Shown here: positions 1 through 5,346 of the stretch, piece by piece | How positions within the stretch are numbered: position 1 is the first letter of the stretch | Layout of the letters: every line of letters starts with the position of its first letter | Assembly: GCA_949297565.1 (NCBI GenBank) | Contig: CASFUI010000146.1 | Span: forward strand, 1-5,346 | Source of the DNA: an uncultured Eubacteriales bacterium | GTDB lineage: Bacteria; Bacillota; Clostridia; Lachnospirales; Lachnospiraceae | Reading direction: 5' to 3' | Length of the DNA: 5,346 nt | Notes under the pieces: model-generated | Told to the model about the DNA's origin: nothing | Database searches by the model: none | Seen by the model: only the letters and a program-made list of their open reading frames with translations | Translations under genes and position numbers: made by a program

Positions 1-499
1 CAGCGTAATAAGCAAAGGGTACAGCACAACATATCCGGATGATTACAGTTCACCGTTTGTGTTTAATACTGATGACACGAAACAGATTACGCCGCAAAAC
101 GGCACACCGTGCGTTCGTCTTGATATGAATTACGTGTATAATAAGCCGTGGTTTGAGTATGACGAAAATACCGGGAATTATCTCCGATACCAGTTCGGTG
201 GGGCACAGATTGACAGGGAAAGCGGTGAGCAGCTTGAGTTTAAGAATATCCTTATAAAATATGTAACCCCGGCTTATTATGACAACGGGACACCTAACTA
301 TAAAATATCCGGAAGCGGTAAGGGGTTGTACGTTACAAACGGGCAGGTATCGGAAGTTACATGGGTTAAGGAAAGCGAAAGCGAAGGAGCGACAAGATAT
401 TATTATTCGGACGGCTCAGAAGTTATTATGAATCCGGGAAAAACATATGTTGGTCTGGTTGAGAACACACAGCCTGTGACTATACAGGAGACTGAATAA
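1..499 (+). CDS. DUF3048 (YerB-like) protein, C-terminal part, cut by window edge
   Basis: This reading frame is open from base 2 to the TAA at 497-499 and has no start of its own in the window, so it is the last 165 residues of a longer gene. The GTG at 59 is in frame, but open coding sequence continues upstream of it, so it should not be taken as the start. The visible protein matches my memory of the DUF3048 C-terminal domain of Bacillus YerB: a W/F-x-Y-D...G-x-Y-x-R-Y stretch, then I-D-R-E-S-G-E-Q-L, a hydrophobic strand (KNILIKY), a G-S-G-K-G-L turn, V-T-W-V-K, and a closing N-P-G-K-T-Y. YerB-type proteins are usually annotated as lipoproteins. The N-terminus, where a lipobox would sit, is missing, so surface location is inferred from the family only. 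The biochemical role of DUF3048 is unknown to me. The next gene, cdd, starts 42 bases downstream with no terminator between. Confidence 0.82.
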   Translation, partial: SVISKGYSTTYPDDYSSPFVFNTDDTKQITPQNGTPCVRLDMNYVYNKPWFEYDENTGNYLRYQFGGAQIDRESGEQLEFKNILIKYVTPAYYDNGTPNYKISGSGKGLYVTNGQVSEVTWVKESESEGATRYYYSDGSEVIMNPGKTYVGLVENTQPVTIQETE

Positions 500-531
500 A
501 GGTGTTCTTTTGCGATTGATCGCTTTGGAAT

Positions 532-536
532 GGAGG
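532..536 (+). promoter_or_regulatory. Ribosome binding site deciding the cdd start
   Basis: GGAGG lies 5 bases before ATG 542. It overlaps the alternative ATG at 530-532, which argues against that upstream start. Confidence 0.8.
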
Positions 537-541
537 TTATT

Positions 542-955
542 ATGGATACATCATATGAAAATATAGAAAATAAAAAACTTATTGAGGCCGCCCATGAGGC
601 GAAGGAAAATGCGTATGTGCCGTATTCGGGATTTCATGTCGGAGCTGCGCTGCTGACTGATAACGGAGGCTTTTTTGACGGATGCAATATTGAAAACTCA
701 TCGTACGGAGCTACTGTATGTGCAGAGAGAGCCGCAGTTTTTGCGGCTGTCGCACGCGGCGAAAGACATATAAGAAAAATTGCGGTCGTGTCGGACAATA
801 AAAGGGAAACGCCTCCGTGCGGAATATGCAGGCAGGTTTTGTCAGAGTTCATGGCGCCCGACGCAGAGATTATTCTTGAAAATGAAAACGGCCCGGTTGT
901 TTATAAATTATGTGAGCTTCTTCCAAACAGCTTCGGGGCAAAAGATATGAAATAA
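542..955 (+). CDS. cdd: Cytidine deaminase
   Basis: Homotetrameric-type cytidine deaminase of 137 residues, close to the 136 of the Bacillus subtilis enzyme. It hydrolyses cytidine and deoxycytidine to uridine and deoxyuridine plus ammonia in cytoplasmic pyrimidine salvage. All zinc and catalytic residues are visible: Cys60-Ala-Glu62-Arg63, with Glu62 as proton shuttle, and Pro92-Cys93-Gly-Ile-Cys96, giving the three Cys ligands of the Gram-positive class. The nucleoside-binding strand Asn49-Ile-Glu51-Asn52 and the N-terminal Pro27-Tyr-Ser-Gly-Phe-His-Val-Gly-Ala-Ala block are also intact. I chose ATG 542 over the in-frame ATG 530: a strong GGAGG (532-536) sits 5 bases before 542, whereas 530 has no good ribosome site and would add only MEVI. 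The gene follows the DUF3048 gene by 42 bases. Nothing looks damaged. Confidence 0.97.
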   Translation: MDTSYENIENKKLIEAAHEAKENAYVPYSGFHVGAALLTDNGGFFDGCNIENSSYGATVCAERAAVFAAVARGERHIRKIAVVSDNKRETPPCGICRQVLSEFMAPDAEIILENENGPVVYKLCELLPNSFGAKDMK

Positions 956-1004
956 TTAAAAGGAATAGAATACTAATTTTTTGGCAATAATAACCGCATG
1001 GAGG

Positions 1005-1030
1005 CAGCCGGACAAATATATTTACGGCTG
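1005..1030 (+). repeat. Small inverted repeat before the BofC-like gene
   Basis: CAGCCG (1005-1010) and CGGCTG (1025-1030) are perfect complements separated by 14 AT-rich bases. No T-run follows on either strand, so it does not look like an intrinsic terminator. It could fold in the leader of the BofC-like gene, ending 10 bases before its ATG. It may also be chance. Confidence 0.35.
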
Positions 1031-1040
1031 AAAAACGGAT

Positions 1041-1427
1041 ATGAAAAAAACATGGGGTTATATTGTCGGAATTATTGTCGGTGTAATTTTTATCATATGG
1101 TTCGGCACTTTCCTGTTCAGCTTCGGAAAGCAAAAGAACAATAAAAATCAGGAAAATGTGTCAATGGAACAGTTTGTTGACAACAGCGATAATATAAAAA
1201 ATGTGCAGGAGACGACCGCCGCGCAGACGGACATTGATTCCAGCTTTTATCTTATATACGAGGAAGACAGGGTCGTTATATACAGAGAGCCGGAAAGAGA
1301 TTTTTATGACTATGCTGATATAAACTTGGATGGACTTCCTGTCGAGATAAAGGAACAGTTAAAGCTGGGACTTTATATTGACGGTTTGGACAACCTGTAT
1401 GATTTTTTACAGGCATACAGTTCATGA
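1041..1427 (+). CDS. Single-pass membrane protein with BofC C-terminal-like domain
   Basis: A 128-residue protein in three parts: a short basic N-terminus (MKK) followed by a hydrophobic segment at about residues 6-28, a polar Asn/Gln/Asp-rich linker at about 29-66, and a compact C-terminal domain at about 69-128. The topology suggests an N-terminal anchor with the domain outside the cytoplasm. The C-terminal domain resembles, from memory, the bypass-of-forespore-C (BofC) C-terminal domain common in Clostridia: a tyrosine-rich FYLIYEEDRVVIY strand pair, then Y-A-D-I-N-L-D-G-L-P, a helix Q-L-K-L-G-L-Y-I, and the ending L-Y-D-F-L-Q-A-Y-S-S. In Bacillus, BofC restrains the SpoIVB protease during sporulation; whether this protein does so is unknown. 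It lacks any counterpart of the BofC N-terminal domain. ATG 1041 is the only start able to include the membrane segment, since an in-frame TGA lies at 1029-1031. The ribosome site is weak (CGGAT next to the start). It sits 85 bases after cdd and 49 before the flavoprotein gene. Confidence 0.8.
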   Translation: MKKTWGYIVGIIVGVIFIIWFGTFLFSFGKQKNNKNQENVSMEQFVDNSDNIKNVQETTAAQTDIDSSFYLIYEEDRVVIYREPERDFYDYADINLDGLPVEIKEQLKLGLYIDGLDNLYDFLQAYSS

Positions 1428-1445
1428 GTCTGACGCCGGATTATG

Positions 1446-1459
1446 CGCAAAAGTTTGCG
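1446..1459 (+). repeat. 14-base palindrome before the BaiN-like gene
   Basis: CGCAAA (1446-1451) and TTTGCG (1454-1459) flank two bases. As RNA this would give a 5-bp stem with an AAGT loop. It lies between the BofC-like stop and the flavoprotein start, about 8 bases before that gene's GAGG ribosome site. The T-stretch at 1472-1476 is too far away to make it a terminator. Its function is unknown. Confidence 0.4.
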
Positions 1460-1466
1460 GGAGAAT

Positions 1467-1470
1467 GAGG
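1467..1470 (+). promoter_or_regulatory. Ribosome binding site deciding the BaiN-like start
   Basis: GAGG is 6 bases before ATG 1477. The other in-frame ATG at 1465 has its purine run (1459-1464) touching the codon, which is too close. ATG 1378 lies inside the preceding gene. Confidence 0.65.
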
Positions 1471-1476
1471 ATTTTT

Positions 1477-2790
1477 ATGAAACGTTACGAATATGACTGC
1501 GTTATTGTGGGAGGAGGAGCAGCGGGAATGGCAGCTGCGGCGGCTGCGGCTGACAGAGGCGCGAAAACAGCGGTTATTGAACATACAAAGAGATTGGGAA
1601 GCAAGCTTCTTAAAACAGGCAATGGAAAATGTAATTTTACAAATCTTGAGATGAGCGAGAAATGTTATCAGAACGATGATACGGGATTTGTAATGAAGGT
1701 AATTAATAAATTTGATGAAAAGTCGGTTATTGATTTTTTTAAAAAACTGGGTGTTTATCCCAAGGCTAAAAACAGTTATATTTATCCACATTCAGAGACG
1801 GCTGCGTCACTTCAGGACGCTCTCAGAACAGAGCTGGACAGACTTAGCGTCCGGGTTTTTCTGAGAAGTGAAATCGAAAGAATAACTAGACTAAACGACA
1901 GAAAATTTATTATTGATGCCGTGATTTCTGAGGAGCCGTCTGATGACGCGGGAAATAAAAATAAAGATTTAATTAAGAGCAAAATTCGGATATGCTGCGG
2001 TAAGCTTATTATTGCAGCGGGATCATGCGCGGCTCCGGCGACAGGCTCTGACGGCAGCGGTTACAGACTTGCTGAGAGCTTCGGTCATAAAATAATAAAG
2101 CCGCTTCCGGCTCTTGTTCAGCTTGTCAGCAGCTTTGCTTACTGCAGGGCAATGTCGGGTGTGAGAAGCACGGGAACAATTAAACTTTACATAGATGAGA
2201 AAGAGGTCAGCTCGGATACAGGAGAAATACAGTATACGGATTACGGAATTTCAGGCATACCGGTATTTCAGGTGAGCAGATATGCTGTTCGTGGCGTGGA
2301 TTCCGGAAAGAGAGTTAAGGCGGTTATCGATATGCTTCCTGATATATCAAAAGAAGAGCTGGAGAATGATATTGACACCAGAATATTGCGTGAGAAGTCA
2401 AAGAGTGTCGAACAGTTTTTTGCGGGAATAATTAATAAAAAGCTGGTATACGGCGCCGCCAAGTCAATGGGAGTTGATGTAAACATGCATATAGGTCAGC
2501 TTGGAGGCAAGAAGGCAAAAAGACTTGTCAGATTCCTGAAAAATTTTGAATTTGAGATTACAGGATTTAAAGGCTTTGAAAATTGTCAGGTATGTCAGGG
2601 CGGCGTAGCACTGTCTCAGCTTGATTCAGATACAATGCAGTCGCGTCTGTGCGGCGGATTATATTTTGCCGGGGAGATAGCGGATGTTGACGGAAAATGC
2701 GGAGGTTATAATCTTCAGTGGGCGTGGAGCAGCGGCATTACGGCAGGAAGAGCAGCCGCTTGTGCAGCCTTTGAAGATTTGCAGAAGTAA
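1477..2790 (+). CDS. BaiN/YhiN (HI0933)-family FAD-dependent oxidoreductase
   Basis: A 437-residue cytoplasmic flavoprotein, near the family's usual 400-430. The N-terminal Rossmann motif is Gly12-x-Gly14-x-x-Gly17, followed by an Ala-rich helix and Glu35 (VIEH), which should bind the FAD ribose. Next comes the family signature G-S-K-L-L-K-T-G-N-G-K-C-N-F-T-N at 41-56. The C-terminal FAD closure runs from 394 to 420 (GLYFAGE, D-V-D-G, CGGYNLQ, W-A-W-S-S-G). Relatives include HI0933, E. coli YhiN, an aminoacetone oxidase and BaiN, which was implicated in bile acid dehydroxylation in Clostridium scindens. Substrate cannot be read from sequence, and no other bai genes are nearby, so I give no symbol. 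The frame is open back to ATG 1378, but that would overlap the previous gene and put 33 non-family residues before the Rossmann strand. A polar stretch around residues 150-165 (EEPSDDAGNKNKD) looks like a local insertion. A different flavoprotein gene follows after 39 bases. Confidence 0.92.
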   Translation: MKRYEYDCVIVGGGAAGMAAAAAAADRGAKTAVIEHTKRLGSKLLKTGNGKCNFTNLEMSEKCYQNDDTGFVMKVINKFDEKSVIDFFKKLGVYPKAKNSYIYPHSETAASLQDALRTELDRLSVRVFLRSEIERITRLNDRKFIIDAVISEEPSDDAGNKNKDLIKSKIRICCGKLIIAAGSCAAPATGSDGSGYRLAESFGHKIIKPLPALVQLVSSFAYCRAMSGVRSTGTIKLYIDEKEVSSDTGEIQYTDYGISGIPVFQVSRYAVRGVDSGKRVKAVIDMLPDISKEELENDIDTRILREKSKSVEQFFAGIINKKLVYGAAKSMGVDVNMHIGQLGGKKAKRLVRFLKNFEFEITGFKGFENCQVCQGGVALSQLDSDTMQSRLCGGLYFAGEIADVDGKCGGYNLQWAWSSGITAGRAAACAAFEDLQK

Positions 2791-2829
2791 AAACGGTTTT
2801 AAAAAACTATAACAGGAAAAGGTTGATTT

Positions 2830-4506
2830 ATGAATACAGTATTGCGTATAAGCCAGATAAAATTGAAGCCAGACCAGTCAGAGGATAAGCTTGACGCAGC
2901 CGTCAGGCACCTGCTGATGCTTCCTAAGAATTGTATCGTCAAATGGGGCATATCAAAAAAATCCATTGATGCAAGACATAAGCCGGATATTTTTTATGTG
3001 TACAGCGTAGATGTAGCTGAGGTCATAATAGGCGGGAAAAGTGTCAGCTTAAATGATGTGCTTAAAGGGAAGTTTATGACGGGAAAGCATAAAAAGACGA
3101 TTAAAAACGCTGTAATTACACAGATACAAGAATACTGCTTTCCAAGAGCAGAGGGAGAGTGGAATGCAGGAAAGTTTAAACGTCCGGTAATTGCCGGCTT
3201 TGGTCCATCCGGTATGTTTGCTGCGCTCATGCTGGCACAGGCGGGACTATGCCCTATAGTTATTGAGCGCGGGGAGTCTGTGGAAGAGCGAAAAAAAACA
3301 GTGGAAAAATTCTGGAGCACAGGAGAGTTGAATACAGAATCCAATGTGCAGTTCGGTGAGGGCGGAGCCGGAACATTTTCGGACGGAAAACTAAACACTA
3401 TGATTAAGGACACAAGCGGCAGGATAAAAGAGATGCTTAAAACCTTTGTCGAGTTCGGAGCGGATTCGTCAGTTCTGTATATGAATAAGCCTCATATAGG
3501 TACTGATGTGCTGATGGGGATTGTATCGGGAATACGCTCCCGTATTATAGAGCTGGGCGGAGAGGTGCGCTTTAACAGCAAGATTACAGAGCTAATAACT
3601 GAAAACCGCGGCAAAACGAAAAGACTTTCGGGAGTAAAGGTTGAGAATGTTAAAAGCAGAGAAAGCTATGAGCTGTCATGTGACTGTCTGTGTCTTTCCA
3701 TAGGACACAGCGCGAGAGATACATTTGAGATGCTTGCAGAAAGCGGCTGTTCAATGAGCGCAAAATCATTTGCTGTAGGGCTGCGCCTTGAGCATCCACA
3801 GTCATTTATAGACTATAACGCTTACGGTGATACGATATATAAAATGCCCGCCGCCGACTATAAGGTGACTTATCAGACGTCAGGTGGAAGGGGCGTTTAT
3901 TCGTTCTGTATGTGCCCCGGAGGATATGTCGTAAACGCGTCGTCGGAACATGAGAAAATTGCGGTAAACGGCATGAGCTATTCGGGACGCAGCGGAACAA
4001 ATGCCAACAGCGCAATCATAGTTACCGTGACGCCTGAAGATTACGGCAGCGATACGCCTCTTTCCGGCATGGAATTTCAGCGCAGGCTTGAGAGTATGGC
4101 GTACAGGAGCGGAAACGGAAATATTCCTGTTCAGCTTCTCGAGGATTTTAGGCAGAACAGGGTATCCGATGGCTTTGGGGCAGTCAGCCCGTGTATCAAG
4201 GGCAGCTTCAGCTTTGCAAATTTAAGGGAAGTGCTCGGGAATAACCTGAGTGAGGCGATAAGCGAGGGAGTAACAGGCTTTGCAAATTATATAAAGGGCT
4301 TTGATATGGCAGACGCGGTATTTTCAGGGGTGGAGAGCAGAACTTCAAGTCCGGTAAGAATTTGGAGGGACGAAAATTGTGAGTCTGATATAAAAGGCTT
4401 GTATCCGTGCGGCGAGGGAGCTGGTTATGCCGGAGGTATAACATCTGCTGCTGTTGACGGAATGAAGGTCGCGGAAAAGATAGCGTTGAATTTTTACAGT
4501 AAATAG
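2830..4506 (+). CDS. COG2509-family FAD-dependent protein of unknown substrate
   Basis: A complete 558-residue flavoprotein that matches the family recorded as uncharacterised FAD-dependent dehydrogenases. The N-terminal domain (about 1-110) carries the hallmark S-K-K-S-I-D-A-R at 42-49 and the Y-V-Y-S-V-D-V strand. The Rossmann fold starts at 119 with Gly123-x-Gly125-x-x-Gly128 and Glu146. The family block N-V-Q-F-G-E-G-G-A-G-T-F-S-D-G-K-L is at 172-188, followed by GHSARDT at 292-298, FCMCPGG at 359-365 and the C-terminal FAD closure G-L-Y-P-C-G-E-G-A-G-Y-A-G-G at 523-536. All family blocks appear intact. An unusual alternating Cys run (284, 286, 288) precedes GHSARDT. ATG 2830 is supported by AAAAGG at 2817-2822, 7 bases upstream. 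The gene lies 39 bases after another FAD enzyme, so the two are probably cotranscribed. The reaction, the electron donor and any link to proline or nucleoside metabolism are unknown. Confidence 0.92.
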   Translation: MNTVLRISQIKLKPDQSEDKLDAAVRHLLMLPKNCIVKWGISKKSIDARHKPDIFYVYSVDVAEVIIGGKSVSLNDVLKGKFMTGKHKKTIKNAVITQIQEYCFPRAEGEWNAGKFKRPVIAGFGPSGMFAALMLAQAGLCPIVIERGESVEERKKTVEKFWSTGELNTESNVQFGEGGAGTFSDGKLNTMIKDTSGRIKEMLKTFVEFGADSSVLYMNKPHIGTDVLMGIVSGIRSRIIELGGEVRFNSKITELITENRGKTKRLSGVKVENVKSRESYELSCDCLCLSIGHSARDTFEMLAESGCSMSAKSFAVGLRLEHPQSFIDYNAYGDTIYKMPAADYKVTYQTSGGRGVYSFCMCPGGYVVNASSEHEKIAVNGMSYSGRSGTNANSAIIVTVTPEDYGSDTPLSGMEFQRRLESMAYRSGNGNIPVQLLEDFRQNRVSDGFGAVSPCIKGSFSFANLREVLGNNLSEAISEGVTGFANYIKGFDMADAVFSGVESRTSSPVRIWRDENCESDIKGLYPCGEGAGYAGGITSAAVDGMKVAEKIALNFYSK

Positions 4507-4514
4507 TGTAAAAT
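4486..4514 (+). promoter_or_regulatory. Possible sigma-A-type promoter for proB
   Basis: TTGAAT (4486-4491) and TAAAAT (4509-4514) are separated by exactly 17 bases, matching 4 of 6 and 5 of 6 consensus positions. The elements span the end of the COG2509 gene. Transcription would start near 4521, inside the AT palindrome and about 29 bases before the proB ATG. In AT-rich DNA such matches can be accidental. Confidence 0.4.
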
Positions 4515-4531
4515 AAATAAAATATTTATTT
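4511..4531 (+). repeat. AT-only palindrome between the COG2509 gene and proB
   Basis: AAATAAATA (4511-4519) and TATTTATTT (4523-4531) are perfect 9-base complements around AAA. The stem is all A-T and followed by A rather than T on the + strand, so it is a poor terminator for the upstream gene. It overlaps the putative -10 element and its expected start site, so an operator role or simple AT-rich composition are both possible. Confidence 0.45.
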
Positions 4532-4549
4532 AAAAATGCAGGAGCAGAC

Positions 4550-5346
4550 ATGTGTAACGAAAGAAAATTTCTGAAGGACAAAAAAAGAATCGTAGTTAAA
4601 ATCGGCTCTTCATCGCTTATGCACAGCGAGACCGGAAAGCTCAATCTTCTCAAGGTGGAGCGGCTTGTAAGGACGCTGGTTGATATAAAGAATTCCGGAA
4701 AGGATGTTATTCTTGTTTCCTCCGGAGCTATAGCGGTAGGAAGAAATTCTATAGGACTTCATGAAAGACCGGACGAGCTTCCTGTCAAACAGGCCTGTGC
4801 GGCAATAGGACAAGCCAAGCTCATGATGGTTTACCAGAAGATATTTGCTGAATATAATACTGTCGCGGCACAGGTTTTGCTTACAAAGTACACCATGTTA
4901 AATCATGTTGCAAGAACAAACGCCGAAAACACTTTTAAGGAGCTTCTGCATATAGGCGCTATTCCCATTGTAAATGAGAATGATGTTATTTCAACTTATG
5001 AGATTGAGTATGTTCAGACCTTCGGTGATAATGACAAACTTTCGGCTCTTGTAGTTGCTATTACCGGAGCGGATTTGCTTATACTCTTATCTGATATAGA
5101 CGGTCTTTATACGGATGACCCTAACGAAAATCCGGACGCAAAGTTTATAAATCTTGTTGAAAAGATAGACGATAATCTTATTCACATGGGTAAAGCTTCT
5201 TCGGGAAGCAGTGTCGGAACGGGAGGAATGTCAACAAAGCTTGTTGCGGCACAGATAGCTAATTATTCAGGGGCGGATATGGTTATCACCAACGGAAATG
5301 ACGTGAATAATATTCATAGGATTATAAACGGAGAAGAAGTGGGAAC
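4550..5346 (+). CDS. proB: Glutamate 5-kinase, N-terminal part, cut by window edge
   Basis: The frame is open from ATG 4550 to the last base (265 codons plus two bases), with no stop in the window. Glutamate 5-kinase phosphorylates L-glutamate with ATP, the first and usually feedback-controlled step of proline synthesis. The amino acid kinase fold is clear: VKIGSSSL at 16-23 for phosphate binding, VSSGAIAVG at 56-64, the glutamate-site loop N-E-N-D-V-I-S at 142-148, F-G-D-N-D-K-L-S-A at 158-166, S-D-I-D-G-L-Y-T-D-D-P at 181-191, and the ATP-site G-T-G-G-M-S-T-K at 224-231. AGGAG (4540-4544) is 5 bases before the start. The visible part covers almost the whole kinase domain. Whether a C-terminal PUA domain follows, as in the 367-residue E. 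coli enzyme, or the protein stops soon, as in short forms, cannot be seen. proA would be the expected next gene. No T-box leader is present in the 43-base gap. Confidence 0.95.
   Translation, partial: MCNERKFLKDKKRIVVKIGSSSLMHSETGKLNLLKVERLVRTLVDIKNSGKDVILVSSGAIAVGRNSIGLHERPDELPVKQACAAIGQAKLMMVYQKIFAEYNTVAAQVLLTKYTMLNHVARTNAENTFKELLHIGAIPIVNENDVISTYEIEYVQTFGDNDKLSALVVAITGADLLILLSDIDGLYTDDPNENPDAKFINLVEKIDDNLIHMGKASSGSSVGTGGMSTKLVAAQIANYSGADMVITNGNDVNNIHRIINGEEVG

Noticed and set aside
509..524. Small inverted repeat GCGAT/ATCGC before cdd as a terminator.
   Set aside because: The stem is only 4-5 bp with almost no loop, and no T-run follows it.
870..1133. A minus-strand open frame of 87 codons spanning the cdd/BofC-like gap.
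   Set aside because: It is mostly antisense to two supported genes, has no domain I recognise, and no convincing ribosome site.
998..1144. A short + strand frame from ATG 998 that runs into the start of the BofC-like gene.
   Set aside because: It is about 48 codons, overlaps a better-supported gene, and reads as an out-of-frame peptide with no recognisable domain; the GGAGG at 1000-1004 lies inside it, not upstream.
1378..1476. An N-terminal extension of 33 residues on the BaiN-like gene, starting at ATG 1378.
   Set aside because: It overlaps the end of the BofC-like gene, lacks a ribosome site, and adds sequence before the Rossmann strand where the family begins. ATG 1477 has a well-spaced GAGG.
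1531..1551. A run of seven alanine codons in the BaiN-like gene as a possible slippage repeat.
   Set aside because: The codons are mixed GCA/GCT/GCG and fall in the Ala-rich helix after the FAD glycine motif, where such composition is normal.
1477..2790. Calling this gene baiN with a role in bile acid dehydroxylation.
   Set aside because: The family is broad and no other bai genes are in the window, so family membership alone does not support that function.

Overview
The window looks like ordinary chromosomal DNA from a low-GC Gram-positive anaerobe of the class Clostridia (Lachnospiraceae-like). The grounds are AT-rich intergenic DNA, frequent AGA and ATA codons, purine-rich GGAGG-type ribosome binding sites, and gene families typical of that class: a DUF3048/YerB-like protein, a BofC-C-like membrane protein, a BaiN-type flavoprotein and a COG2509 flavoprotein. 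The species cannot be fixed from the sequence alone. All six genes lie on the + strand with short gaps (39 to 85 bases) and no convincing rho-independent terminator between them. No RNA gene, mobile element or CRISPR array is visible.

Layout: (1) the C-terminal part of a DUF3048 protein, cut by the left edge, ending at 499; (2) a complete cytidine deaminase (cdd), 542-955; (3) a small single-pass membrane protein with a BofC-C-like extracytoplasmic domain, 1041-1427; (4) a BaiN/YhiN-type FAD oxidoreductase, 1477-2790; (5) a second, different FAD protein of the COG2509 family, 2830-4506; (6) the start of glutamate 5-kinase (proB), 4550 to the right edge. A plausible housekeeping promoter sits at the 3' end of gene 5 and could give proB its own transcript.

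The genes do not form one recognisable pathway. cdd belongs to pyrimidine salvage and proB opens proline synthesis. The DUF3048 and BofC-like proteins are envelope or sporulation-associated families with little known function. The two adjacent flavoproteins have unproven substrates. I see no strong evidence of a new biological system. The items most worth a second look are the minimal membrane-anchored BofC-like protein, the tandem pair of uncharacterised flavoproteins, and the putative promoter plus AT-only palindrome before proB.
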